From Psoroptes ovis (taxonomy: Eukaryota > Arthropoda > Arachnida > Sarcoptiformes > Psoroptidae), in the NCBI GenBank assembly GCA_002943765.1, contig PQWQ01000008.1, positions 1,984,001-2,048,000 on the forward strand: a stretch of 64,000 nt of DNA, written 5' to 3'. Below the pieces are notes generated by a model. It did no database searches. It had not been told where the DNA came from and worked only from the letters and a program-made list of their open reading frames with translations. Each line of letters starts with the position of its first letter. The first letter of the stretch is position 1. The translations under genes and the position numbers were made by a program. Below, one piece after another: positions 9,626 to 23,102 of the stretch.

Positions 9626-12479
9626 TTTAAATCAGTGTTATAACTCACTGGTAAAAAAAGACTAATTGGTCATCCTTACTAACTACTTCATGTGACTTTG
9701 ACTTGTCACTTGGTTGAAAAACTCAAGCATGAACTTTTAGCGATAACGCGATAATCACCAAAATGAATTAATGAAAAATAAACATTCATTGTTAACCTTT
9801 CAAAAAAAAAAAAAAGAAGGTTAAAGGTTTTTCATTTTTAAAATTTTATTGTAAAATGATGTAATTATTTTTATGGATGGTACACTAAATAATAAAACAA
9901 CGAAAAAAAAAACAATAACAAGATTTAACACATTTTAAAGTGTTAATTTTTTTCTTTGATTTTGAAGTGTAACAAGTGTTTTAGCTTGCTCGATCACAAT
10001 CGTTATCAAGGTAAGCACAGAGGGTCAAGTATTTGAGTGATGTGTGAGGTATGCGTAAGCTTCAAATCATTCAAACCCGAATTGCGCCCACCTGCTTGCC
10101 CCACTGCAAACTGCTAGACGATTGGCATCATTTGTTGCCCCCTTTCTCGTCGTCCCCACCATCTCCTCCGCCCTTTGTCATGGTATGTGTGGTTGGTGGT
10201 GATAATCGTTCGATTTGATTGTTTTAACAATTTTTACAAGGCAGACAGCTTGGCTTGTGTCTTGGTGATTTGTGGGTGATTTATGGTTTTTGACTTTTGA
10301 TGATGATTAAATTTGATTTGAGTCGATTTAATTGTGTTGATTTTTGCTCAAAGCTCAAAGTTTGACATTGATTTTTCCGGAAACATTTCCTGCTGCAGCT
10401 GATGCTGACCATCTCCATCATCACCACCTTGCGCTTAGTTATCGGTTGTCCATCATTTTCTTGGCCAGAAAATTTTCTTATGAATGAAATTTACAATCTT
10501 AAAGATGCTTGACAGATTGCGTAGCGAGAGATGATGATGATCACCTGCTGATCACTAATTTAGAGTAAAGTAAAAATTTACGATTAATTGAAATGAGTGA
10601 AAATTTGTAAGAAATTTTCCAGGGAAAAAAATGTTTCCGAAAAATTTCTTGAAAAAATCAAACTGCGCATGCGCAGCTTTCGAATTACAAAAAAAAAAAT
10701 TCCTGAAAATTTTTCCAGAAGTTTTTTTTAAAGAAAATTTTCATAATTAAAAATTCAAGTCACACACGTACACACATCATCGCTATTCGTGTGTGCATCA
10801 TTCTTTCATGCATTCTTTCAATCAGCCAAAAAGAGAAATTCAAACCAGAATTCGAACGGGAAAAATTTTCGCTGTTAATTAAATTAATTAATTTACACTT
10901 TACGGGAAATATTCCGAGCAAACAAACTCAGAGAGTGAAGCCATGCACTGCCATTGCATAATTAACGAGTAGATTAAAGATGCTGCTGCAGCCGTCGTTG
11001 CAGCATCTGGCACAATTTAATTTTGAAAAAAAAATTAAACGATTTTAATTGGTTTAAATTTGGTCCAATCACAAATCACCAAATCATTTGATTTGATTTG
11101 ATAATCAATCAATCGAATCAAATGATGTGATTATCAAAGTGGGCGGGGTTTTTTGACGAATTCCAGCGAAAATTTCCTCGAAAGATTATCACGAATCGTA
11201 AAAAAAGGAAAAAGTTTCTTGAAAATTGATTCGTTACGCTAAGCTTAACAAGCGTAAATATGCTTAATATGCAGAAAACCTGCTACTGAATAATCTTCAA
11301 GAGTGAAAACCTGTTAAATATTTAGCAGAATGGCTCGAAAAATTTTCCGAGAAATTTCCCATAATTTTTTTAGCCGGGAAGTTTCTCAGAATTTTTCCAT
11401 AAAATCGATGAGCCAAACGCCCCCTATGAATGCACCTTACACACTGCACAAACACCCCATCGAAATGAATTGATGAATTCATCAAAAAAAATTTTTGACA
11501 GATGTTTTGACAGATTTTTTCATTTTAGTATTTGTCGTCAAATGTGTTTTGGGATTTATTTCAATTGTTTGATCGATCAATGAAAAACCACTTCACAATA
11601 TGGTCGAACATAGTGTTTGTGTGTGACCCCATAACCAAATGGAAATTGCCTCGGAATCGACAGAAATCTTTCGGGAAAAAGATATTCATTTTTTGTGATC
11701 CCGAATAATTCCCCAATCGATAATGAATTATGAAATATCCTCATGAATTTATAATTGTTAAGGGTATCAACCTTTCAACCGAAAACTAGCCCAGCATCGA
11801 ATACGCAAGGGACCATCTTTTTTTTTCATCGGATGAACTTTGATCCTTTTCATTTATGATTTTCCAGAAAATTTTTTCGAGATAATTGAATTTTTTTACG
11901 GGAAAATTTCCCAAAAGACCATTTTCTGGTTCAAAGGTTATTTCGAAAATGGAGGGCAATTATACTATGCAATTAATCGATAATTGTTCCCAAAAATATC
12001 TTTAATTCTACGGAACAAATGAATTCATTTGAGGACATGTTCGGAATTCAAAAATATCAGACCCGAGAACATATTGGGTGGTCGATTGATTGACTGATTG
12101 AAATTTTGAAATGTTTGAAGGCTAATTTGTGTAAAAAAACGAAATAGATGAAGGTTAACATAGACAACCAAAAAAAATATGGAGGTTATCAAAGGTTTAC
12201 ATGGACAAATGAAAAAAAATCAATGAAGGTTAACCTCATATGATTTGCAACAACAAAAATAAAAACCGAAGGTTAACACATGTTTATCATTCATTTCACA
12301 AAATACGAAAAAAATTAATTAAAAAACAACAAAACAATTGAACAAACGATCAATCAATCAATCATCTAATAATAAAAGAATACGCCCATAAATAAACAAA
12401 AAAAAATAAATGACGGAATTTGATTGGGGGAAAAACGAGAAAAAAGGGGAGGAGACATCGATTGTCATCATCATCAACT

Positions 12480-12552
12480 TATTGGTTGTCCGGAAAGTTT
12501 TATCGTAGAAAATTATTGAAAAATTGGCAAGAACTTTTCGGACAACCTAATA
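12480..12552. mobile_element. MITE-like inverted-repeat element, copy 2
   Basis: The ends are TATTGGTTGTCCGGAAAGTT and the near-inverse AACTTTTCGGACAACCTAAT. At about 73 bp it is shorter than copy 1, with a different interior (containing GTAGAAAATTATTGAAAAAT) that it shares with copy 6. It is non-coding. Confidence 0.75.
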
Positions 12553-13229
12553 TAAACATGACAATAAAAATACCATGACAATCAAAAACGAAAAAAATTG
12601 ACAATTTTTTTCTTTTGTTGACAAATTTTGCGATCAACCAATGACAATCGATTATTGATTAATTGAAAAAAAATATTCGAATTTTCGAATGTTTTCTTTC
12701 TTCACTTTGATTGGTCAATGCGTTTCCGTAATGAAACTGAGTAAACAGATAAACAAAGAGCGAAATGGCCAATGACAATCATTTATGAATGACAAGAAAT
12801 TCAGCCAAAGTGATTCACACACACACCAAAATTGATTTCTATGTGTGAAATTTGTTTGCGCAGCAAGGTACAAGTGTAAGGATGTGATAAAATGTGTGAA
12901 AATTTCATTCGAAATTTTTTTTGTTCATTCAATTTCGTCATACAATGGTCAATAAGGTTGATGTGAATGTATAGCCTTTGTAGGATGTGGACGAATCGTG
13001 GTGATAATTTTGAGCATAAAAATTGATTAGAAAACCACAGCTTGCGCAACAAAGGCTATTGTTGAGTGTACAGCGTAACAACAATTGCTGTATGTCCACA
13101 GGTTTATTATCATTAAAGTCGATTTATTTGTTTACAAAAAACTGTGAACAATCAATTATGTGATGCCCAAATGGAAAGCAGCTAGCGTAGAAATACCACA
13201 CACATACACAGGTAACAAATAGATGTTAA

Positions 13230-13314
13230 TATCAGGTTGTCCGAAAAGTTCTTCACCGCTTAATCAATAGAATTGCTCATGAAAATCGGCCAGAACTTTA
13301 CGGACAACCTAATA
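13230..13314. mobile_element. MITE-like inverted-repeat element, copy 3
   Basis: Its left end contains CAGGTTGTCCGAAAAGTTC and its right end GAACTTTACGGACAACCTAA. The interior ATTGCTCATGAAAATCGGCC matches copy 1 in the same orientation. It is about 85 bp and non-coding. Confidence 0.75.
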
Positions 13315-14552
13315 GAATTAAATAAATGAATTAATGATGTTACGCTGGTTATTCAGTCAGTTCAGCCAGTGGTGGTATATCAGCCAGTGATGTAAATCAG
13401 CAGTGGTTCTTTATGCCACTGGTGGTGGTGATGATGGTTTTTGGCACCTTATGAACTGAACTTGGCCAAAAACATTGCTGCGCTAGCTGTAAACACTTGT
13501 GTAGCAGGTGTTTCGGAGCGAGATTGACGAATTTCGAATTTTTAGGCCCATAAAAACATGAACAAATACATAATTCATCATCGAAATTTGTTCGTGTGAA
13601 ATCGTTGGAATAATCGATGTGTCAAATTCGTAAGATTGTTCATTGATGTGTGCTGCGCTAGCTGTTTGCGCTGGTTGATGGTTTATTTGTTTATTTACCT
13701 GTGGATAGAAATTGTTTAATGACTGTAGAATGGGAAAAAAAATACAGGAAATGTTCAATTTATCGACACATTTTGCTGCCCAGTCATTTTCAATCATCAT
13801 CTTTCGCCACATTTTCTCTTGATCAAAGACAATCAAAGTTCTGTGAGTTCCCATTTCACACAAAACCCATCACAGCAAATCAAAAAGTTTGTGATTTCAA
13901 TTTTTCAAAATTTCAAGTCAAAAATTTGATTAACTCATTTGAATGAATACAGTATCACTGCCATATGTGATTGATGATTGAATTTAGCATTTTTAGTTAT
14001 GATTAATTGCCAACACTAACAGTCGTTGACGACTTTTCATTTATTTGAAATTTCAAACGCATGAATGGCTTTGCCCGAATGAGACACGGGCATTTTTCAT
14101 AACATCAAAACAAATTACAGCAGCTTTGCGGATGATTTTTTTTAAGAAGAAAATTTAGCGAATGCAAAGCAGATATGACGATTTTGAAAATTTAAATATT
14201 TTTCTGGGGCTTTTTGTTTGTTTTTTGATTTTGTGATTTGGTTTCTTATCACAATTTGTTGTTTGGTTGGTACAGTGATTATGCGGTTACCGAAATGTGA
14301 ATAAATCATTGATAGAAATTGATACGTTCAATTATCAATGAATAAATAGTAATGGTTGTATTGGATACAAAACAACCACAACACAAACGACGACCAAAAG
14401 TAACTGATAAACATCAATTTCAATCAATAAACATGCAAATGTAAAATGCAAATCAGCCCAAATAGATTTGCTTTGGTTGATGGTTATACACAAAATACGT
14501 GCTTTGAATATTCAAGGATTTTCAAAGAGGAAAAAACAAGAGAAAAGTCTTC

Positions 14553-14584
14553 GATCTCTGATCCTTGATCATCGATCCAAGATC
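14553..14584. repeat. GATC repeated at exact 7-bp period
   Basis: GATC occurs at 14553, 14560, 14567, 14574 and 14581, five times with a strict 7-bp period and variable three-base fillers. It opens a locally less AT-rich patch (to about 14700) inside a very AT-rich region. I recognise no gene or RNA here. Confidence 0.7.
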
Positions 14585-15799
14585 GGGATTCGAGCGAGGC
14601 TTGGCGCGGTTTTCTAGTGATCTTTGGCTCGATTCGGGACGGTGGGAGTTCACCCGAAGGTTACCTAGGGCCGTTTAGCCAGTTGACAGTTGTGGAACCT
14701 TCAGAAACCTTTATTTAGGCTCATTTTTCCAAACTCATTCATTTATAGTGTCAAAAATTTTTGTCGCTTTTGATTGGGCGAAACAAGAAATTTTTTTTTC
14801 TTTCAAGGAAGAGGAGGAGGAGTGTTTTTTGTGTGGTAAATGAATCAAACACCACCACCAATCATCTGTCATCTTGGCAGGCCAATAAAATGCGACATCG
14901 AGATCGACATCGACCGACCGACAGAGCAACCAAACAGCCAATCAACCAATTTTCGTTTTTCTCATGTGTCACCACAACAACCAATGAGAATGAATTTTGG
15001 CAAAAAACAAAAATCTGTCAAAGTCGGTTTTGCGCCCCCCTCTCTTCCTCCATCACATTGCACAATTTGCATATATTACAGCTGAGAACAATAATAAAAA
15101 CTTACCCCACTTGTTTCTTGGCTCCCCCACCACTTTTGGCCTGGCATTGCTTTCAATGTGATAACAACTTTTATGAATGATGAAAAATGATGATGATAAT
15201 CGAAATATTTGCATTTTTTGATTTTGTGGTTTTGCATATTTTCGATGTGTGAGTGAATGTAAAATTTTCTGAAAAATTTCCGGAAAGTTTCCGAGAAATT
15301 TTTTCGAAAGTTTCCCAAAAATTTTTGGGAAAAAAACTTTCCAGGAAAACACCACAACGATCGGATGTTTCTGGCAATATTTCGGGCAATCTACGAGCCA
15401 AAAAATGATTTAAATTTTTAATTTGATCAACTCAATCATTCGATCAATCGAATGATTGATCAATTGAAATTGATTCGGCTCAATTTCAAAAAACTCAAAA
15501 AAAAAATCTTTACGTAACTTACATCATTCACAAACGATGTTACACACATATATTTAGATACGTACCGTACGTCATTACGTCATTATATCGATGATCATCG
15601 TCGTCATATAACTAACCTAATGATGTTTGAGAAGAAAATGAAATGAAATTTCATTAATCAAATAAATAAATAAAATGAAAATCGAATGAAATGAATCAAA
15701 TTTTGCCCAGAGGGCATGAGAAAAAACGATTCACTTTCACCAAAACGAACGACGACGTATCATCATTGTTCGAAAATTTCATTTCATTTACGGAACACC

Positions 15800-15817
15800 C
15801 TCTCTCTCTCTCTCTCT
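15800..15817 (+). repeat. CT microsatellite
   Basis: A (CT)n tract of about nine units lies in the region downstream of foxA. It is a simple repeat, formally a GAGA-factor-like sequence on the minus strand, but no function is claimed. Confidence 0.85.
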
Positions 15818-16279
15818 AGAGATGTGATGTGAGAACCTCGTCGAATATTTTTTCAAAATTTAGCCACCCACCTTTAGGGTCCGTTGGCCCCCTTGCGAAA
15901 CTAATTATGAGCAGCAGTAGCAGCTCGAAAGGCTCAAAAGGTTCTCGAAGAGGTTCATTTCAATTTTCAGAAAAATTTTGTCGGAAATTTCCCAAAAATT
16001 TTTACGGAAAATTTTCCCGAAAATCATTGAGTTCACCATGTATTACATAATCTACTTCACTCGAATGAAATCGCTGAATCGCTGCTGTAACTGCTGTAAA
16101 TTATTGAGAATTTTGATTGAGATTAAAAATTTTAGTTTGATATATAAAGAGTTTCACATACACTCATTTTAGTACTCATAGATATTAATATAACTTCTGA
16201 TGAATTTTGCCTTCGAGCAAAATTAATAATTTACTTCGTAATATATGAATAACTAATACTCATACACACAAATAACGCG

Positions 16280-16301
16280 CACACACACACACACACACAC
16301 A
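16280..16301 (+). repeat. CA microsatellite
   Basis: About eleven CA units lie in non-coding DNA. Similar tracts are at 20139-20158 and 59290-59305. Confidence 0.85.
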
Positions 16302-19300
16302 TCAATCAATCTGAATATTTAATCATTTTGATGGTTTTTTCGATATTAAAATACAGTCAAAGTTCAATAAATGAAAAATGAAAAAATAAACACGAGAAAA
16401 TTGAAATTTTCCGGTATTTTGAACTATGACCTTTAGACCATTCATGAATAAATATTCAAATATTCAAATTAATAATTGTCAATAAAAAAAAATTGACCAG
16501 ACAATTTTTTATTTTGTCATCATCATTAGTTAGCTCATAGGTCATTCATTCATTGATGAGCCATTTGATGATGACACACAGCTAAAAAGCTAATCCTTTG
16601 GTGACCACAATGGTTTTTTCTATCATTAGTCAGTAAGCTCAGTATCAGCCATCATTCGATAGGGGTACAACCTTCACCCTTTTAAATTCGAAAAACAATC
16701 AAAGGTCATCAAATTTTCAACTCATCATTTGCTGTTGCTGCTCATCGTGCAGAAAAAACCCTTTATCATCAGACAAACAAATACAACCAATAAACCTGAA
16801 AGGCTTACAAAGGATAATCCAAAAAAGGCTCAAAGGGCTCAATTGTCATTCAGCTCAATTCACTCAGATGACAATTTTCAGTTTGTTTGTTCGTTTGATG
16901 ATCGTTTGATCATTACAAGCATATTTGAATGAATGAATAAATTTTGTCAATTGACAATATTCATTCATTCATTTGCAAAATAGATAACACAAACAAACAA
17001 TAAAATAAAAAATTGCCTGAAGGTCAAAATCAAAAACAGTTACACACAGTTATACACAGTCAAATCATCGGAGAAATTCGCTGGAAAATCGAATGATTCG
17101 AAATTAAATTTTGAAAAATTGTGAATATTTTCAAATATTATCTTTGTTTATGCAATTTGATTTAAATCAAATTGATTTTGATTCAAAATTTAAATCAATT
17201 TCAATCGATTCGAATATAATTGAATTATCAATCAATCAATTGATGTGAATAGATGATGATATTATTGGAATAGATATTGATTGAAATATGATTTGATTTC
17301 TTTTTTCTTCGTAATTTTGTTTTGTTACACACAAAATATTCACATTCGCAAAAAAACAGCTGTTTTTTCGGAATGAATCAATTTTCATTGATTCAAAGAT
17401 TATATCATTTCATTTCATTATTTCATCATTATTAAATGTATAAATGAACCTTATCATTCATTTCTCATCATCTCATACACGCATCAAATGATATGAAATA
17501 AAATGAAATGTGAAATAATGCTTAAATTGAAATGGAAAAAGATAAACAAATAAAATAAATAAATTTCAATTATCATATTGATCATCATCATCATTGTTGT
17601 ATTTTTAATCAAATTTCAATTTAATGCTCATCATTTAGCTCGCACACAATGCACACACACATAAATACAGCAAAATACACATTGAAATACAATGAAAAAC
17701 ACTAAAATACCAGAAAAACTAACCGAACAAATAAATAACCTCTAACCCCTAACCCCATGTAAACATCATACACACACAAACAAAAACAAATTTGTAACAT
17801 AATAGATTCGATGGTGTAACAATTATTTGTTGGGTAAAATGGTCTGAATTAAGAGAAAAAACCAGTAGTAGAATGAGTAAAATTGATGAAATACGCATAT
17901 AAACGCGTGCTTTTTTGTATTGAATGGTCGTATCTATCAATAACAATTTGTAACAATAAAAATTTAATTTGTAAATAACAAATTAAATATATAAATAAAT
18001 ACAAATAAATAAACAAACAAATAACATCCAATTCTTGCTCCTCATTCTCCTCCAACTCATCCTCTTTGATTTTGTTCATTTTATCAGTAATTTTCATTAA
18101 TTTCAATGGACTCATCCTCATCACACAATCATCATCGAATCATCCACAATCATCGAATCAAAAATCAAATCGAATGAAAAACTTTTTTTTTCATTTCTTT
18201 AAATGAAAAAGTTGAATGTTTCAATGCTATTTTAGCTCCTCTTCCCCCCTCTCACCCTCTTTCTAATTTTTCTTCACTCATCTTCCTCCTCCTCTCCCTC
18301 AATTTTTGCTGGTTACAAATTAATCAAGTTTTTCTCGGACATTTGGATTTGGAGCATGATCAATTTCACATTTGAAATCAATCAATAAACAAAAACGGAA
18401 AAACGAAACAATTTTGTTTTTGTATCATCGATATTTTCCGTTGTTTTCGAGCTGGGACCAGCGAAAAGCAAAGAGGAGAATCGAAATTTCACAAAACAAA
18501 ACAAAAAACTGCAACATCCTCGTGTTGAAGAGAAAACAATTAATTCAAGGCACAACAAAAAAAAAATAGAAAAAAATAAAAGATGCAATCGGATATTACG
18601 CATCATTTGTCAATAATACAAGCGACAATACTGGTGACAAAAATGGCCCTTTTACACTCTCTTTTTTTCCTCTTTCACTCTCTGGCCCTTCAACACACAC
18701 TCTGGATTCACAATAAAACAATTAAACACACGGCCAAATTGAAAATGAAATTAACATCCGTAAATAGTTATTGGTGCAAGTAATGAATAATAATAAAATG
18801 AATCAAATCAAATGAATCAATTCATTTAAATCAGAGAAAAACACGTGCAAAAATCGGAAAAAATCGTGTAAATTTCTCTAAAATTCCAATTTTTTCTCGA
18901 ATTTAAATCAACTAAATTAAGAATTTTCTCTTTTTTACAGATTTCACCAAGTGATTTGTAAAAATTTGTAAAAATCAATGAAAACATTCACAGCATCCAC
19001 AATGGACAAATCGAGACACATCAACTCATACAAACGCATGCAAAACGCTGCTGCTTACACAAAAAAAAATCCCAAGAATCGCACAAGCTTAATGTTTCAA
19101 GTGTTGACACACGACTTTGTTGCACTCGCACACACATATTCAAATACATTCACAGAATTGATCATCGAAACACACAGATGAATACATTCACTGAATAAAT
19201 GCATGCATTTCTACATACCCATGAATTTGAATGGCCGAAAATGCCCCAAAACGGCCCAAACGAATGAAACCAAATTTCATTTTGCTTCGTTTCAATTTCG

Positions 19301-19578
19301 GTTCATTTTGCGACTCTTCTTCGATTACTTCACTTTTTAATCGATTCTATTCGATTGTATTTGAATGAAAACGAACCACCAAGCAGCCGATGAAGAATTT
19401 TAAAGTCCTAGAAAATTTCGAAAGAGAGAGACCAGAGAAGGGAAAGAAAAAACTAATAATATTAATGGAAAATTCTATTTGTGCATGGATTGATATAACA
19501 AAGAAAATGAAATACTCACATATATCAAATAGTCTTCACGCGAATGAATCTTAGGGCAGCACAATATGAGAATATAAA

Positions 19579-19663
19579 TATTAGGTTGTCCGGAAAGTTC
19601 TGGCCGATTCGCATTGGCAACTATATTCGATTAAGCCGAATGAAATTTTCGGACAACCTAGTA
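19579..19663. mobile_element. MITE-like inverted-repeat element, copy 4
   Basis: The left end contains TTAGGTTGTCCGGAAAGTTC and the right end closes TTTTCGGACAACCTA. The interior (GGCCGATTCGCATTGGCAAC) is the reverse complement of the copy 1 interior, so this copy is inserted in the opposite orientation. It is about 85 bp. Confidence 0.75.
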
Positions 19664-20426
19664 TACAATTTGACATTGAAGAACATTGAATGATGATGAT
19701 GTGGAGAAACATCTTCAAATTCAACAAAAAAATTACTTTTTCTGGTTAGGCATCCATCCATCCGTCCGTCCACATACACAATGCACACAAACCTCTTGAA
19801 ATTTGTATTCATTCTTCTGGCAAAAATACGAAAATTTTTCGAAGGAAAATCAGCTTTCACAGAATTCAAGCACCAACACCATCAGCATCAACAGCAGCAC
19901 GGTTTTTAACCTCTTGAACTTGTTATTTGTTGTTGGTTGGTCGTATGGTTGTTATATTCAATATCATCATCATCATTGACACATGGCCATAGAATTCGCT
20001 TTGAATTATTTGAAATTTTAACAATTGATTTTCACACGTTTTCTTGAATTTCAATTTTTATAATTCACAATTCGTACAGAATTCTTCTTGTTCTTCTATG
20101 GGCAATGTGCACTGTGTTCACTATGTGTGCACTATTTGCACACACACACACACACACATTCACAAATTTTTACATGTGCCACAATACATGATTTAGTAAC
20201 ACACATAAATGATTTGACATTTTGTAAATACTTACCGACACACACACACGCAGTATTAAAGGTAAACGTCATTGACAAGTTTCACAAGTTTTTTCTGTTT
20301 TGTTTTTTGAAGCCAAATAACAATAAAATACAAATGTCATATTTTTTGAATATTTTAAAATCAATAAATTCAATATTACATCTGTCAATATACACCAATG
20401 TTACCAATAACCAACAATTGAAATAG

Positions 20427-20511
20427 TATTAGATCGTCCGGAAAATTTTGGCCGATTTTTATGAGCAACTCTACTTGATTATGCTGAATGAACTTTTCGG
20501 ACAGCCTAATA
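20427..20511. mobile_element. MITE-like inverted-repeat element, copy 5
   Basis: The left end is diverged (TTAGATCGTCCGGAAAATTT), while the right end is close to consensus (GAACTTTTCGGACAGCCTAA). The interior GCCGATTTTTATGAGCAACT runs in the same orientation as copy 4. It is about 85 bp and non-coding. Confidence 0.7.
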
Positions 20512-21417
20512 GAGTTGAAATAATTCTTCAGATGTGTTTAATCTTTCACTACGATTAAATCTTATTTGTTATTCTTCTTCTGTTTGCTTTGATACAAACA
20601 TTGATACAAGCAACGATAATAATAATTCACATCTGTATTCGTATTTTGCTTGTTCTTCATGTATGACACTTCAAAAAATTTTTGTTTAAATCCTTGGATT
20701 TTTCATTTTTCACTTTTAAACCTGGATAATTCTGTTGTTACAGTTTTTCTACATCAGAAACATTTGGAACAATAAAAATATTCATAATGATAATTCCTTA
20801 GTTCACTTTTGAATGACAAAAACTTTACAGAAAAATTTCTCATTTTCACAGGTGATATCTTATGGCTTTTGGGCCTCAAATAACTTTGCCTTTGCCTCAA
20901 AAGACTTGTTTTTTCTTCTCTGCTAACTCTGGGTTCCAGGATCAGAAAAAAATTTGAAAATTTTTTCAAGACCCAAGATGATGATACAATAAAAACACCA
21001 TAATTTAGCATAAATGTACTATTCAGCACAGTATTCACACCTGCAAAGTTCAATCTATGAATTTTTGATGAAAATATTTTCCAAAATTCAAAATTTGTTC
21101 AATATGTTTGACCAATTGATGATCACCTGCAGGTATTTAGACCAATTTTCACTTGAACTTTTCATATTCTTCCCATCCATCGGTCATACAGTTTTTGCTT
21201 TGTTGGTCGTTTTCCATCAAAAAACATTTGTCAAAAATTGAAAAATTTCTCAATTTTACAGGTGTCGATCGATTGGTAAAGGCTCGAGAAATTCCACAAA
21301 CTTGAAGACTGGTTCAATGGTGGATGTACCCATATGCAAATCTGTGAAGAAAACATTTGTTAAAGCTCTGGAAAATAAAGTCATTCTTATACTTTGAAAA
21401 CATTGAAATTTGAATAA

Positions 21418-21480
21418 AAAAATTTTTTTGCATAGAAAATACACAGAAACACATGTATTTTCTATGCAGAAAAAAAATTT
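21418..21480. repeat. Short inverted repeat (hairpin-forming)
   Basis: The arms are AAATTTTTTTGCATAGAAAA with TAC, and GTATTTTCTATGCAG followed by an A-run and TTT. They are complementary over about 24 bp with a two-base offset, around a loop of about 12 nt. The stem is too A/T-rich and short to call a microRNA. Confidence 0.6.
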
Positions 21481-22426
21481 GAAAAACTTTCAGAGATACA
21501 AACCCTTTCAATTCAATACTTACACATGTGTGGAGGAAAATTTTCGGTGTTACCCGAAATATATGGTAAAAATACTGTTCAGGAATTGTGTTTGATAGCA
21601 AAGTAAAACCAAATTACATAATCAAAATTCATACATTCATTGAAATTCCATGTTTTTTTGCGGCTGATGATCTTCTTTATTTTCTTCAGAAAGAATGTAA
21701 AATCAATAATTTTTCAATGACAGCACACAATAGAACTTTGTTTCTTCGACAAAAATGTTTCAATTTTCCATAATAATAACATATTTCTTACATTACTTAT
21801 TCATACAAAATTTCCCAAATCGTATGCAGTTATTTTCATGTCTATATGTGTGTCAGTGCATGTTAATATATTTGAATTGTAAATTTTTGAGATTTTTTTT
21901 CTTTTGCTTAATACGACAAAAATTTGCAAAAACATTTGTCAAAATTTTCATAATGCACGAAGGCGTCATATTATTCTCAATATTCGTCTATATATTCGCG
22001 TATTATTTGAAATTATATTTGAAATAATTTGAATGGCAACCGTATATACATCTTCTATGGTAAAATGTGTAAATGGGATTCATCAATTTGGGTACACAAT
22101 AAATAATTTCAGCGGAAAAATTTTGCCATATTTACATTGATTTTTGCATTTTCTTTTTCCTTATTGTCAAAATTCAATGATAATAATCATAATTTCAACT
22201 AAATTATGAATTTTTTTGTTGAATCCATTCAATAATGCGACAATAATTCCAACACTAAGGCCAAACGAGAATATCATAATATTCATAAATGTATTCACAT
22301 CTCTCGATTCATTTCTTCATTCATTTCATTGATTCATTTTTCCATCATCATTCAAAGCGAAAAAAAATTGGTTCGTTTAATTTTTTTTTCTTCGTTCTCA
22401 TTTCATCATTTAGTTTCATTTCATTT

Positions 22427-22511
22427 TTTTAGTTTGTCCGAAAAGTTTATGCCAGTTATATCGGTAGAAAATAATTGAAAAATCGGCAAAAACTTTTCGA
22501 ACAATCTAATA
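22427..22511. mobile_element. MITE-like inverted-repeat element, copy 6
   Basis: The left end is TTTAGTTTGTCCGAAAAGTT and the right end AACTTTTCGAACAATCTAAT. The interior GGTAGAAAATAATTGAAAAA is shared with copy 2, defining a second subfamily. It is about 85 bp. Confidence 0.7.
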
Positions 22512-23015
22512 GTTTCATTTCATCGTTTCAATGAAATGATGATGATGAAAAATACTATGTGAATATCATCATCGCCATCGCCATCATCATCGTTATTATA
22601 ACATTCGAAGCAAAAAAATAAAAAAAAATTTCTGTTGAAAGCTTGGAAAACTAAAACGAGAAAAAAATAAAATGAAAATATTATAACGAATAATAATATA
22701 AAACTCTATGTAAATATTTACTTAAGTTTTTTTCTATTCGTTTTTCGTTTCAATTTTTCTCGTTTATTTCGTCGTTGCTTGCTTGCTTTTCAATGATTTT
22801 GTGTTTTTTTTCGTTTTTCGTTCAAATTTTCTTGTTTGGTTGTCGTTGTTGCTGGATGGCTGGCTGACGAATAATAATGTCGATGTTACCATTAAACACA
22901 CACAAACACATGCATACAGCCATAGAACCATTTGATGATGGCGTTTCAACGTTTAGTTGAATGGATGGATAGATAGATTCTATTCGATATATTTGTATAT
23001 TTGCGTACATACAAA

Positions 23016-23102
23016 TATTGGGGTTGTCCGAAAATTTCATCCCACTTAATCAATAGATTCGGTAATGAAAATCGACCAAAACTTTTCGGAAAACCTAAAC
23101 AT
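23016..23102. mobile_element. MITE-like inverted-repeat element, copy 7
   Basis: The left end contains GGGTTGTCCGAAAATTTC and the right end ACTTTTCGGAAAACCTAA. The interior (AATCAATAGATTCGGTAATG) is closest to copies 1 and 3. It is the most diverged right end of the family. Confidence 0.65.

Noticed and set aside
20800..21300. Three CAG|GT junctions suggesting tiny exons in the desert
   Set aside because: TTTCACAGGTG (about 20850), CTGCAGGTA (about 21130) and TTTACAGGTG (about 21260) look like splice sites, but no frame between them encodes a recognisable peptide. Two of them lie in similar AT-rich contexts, so a repeat is likelier.
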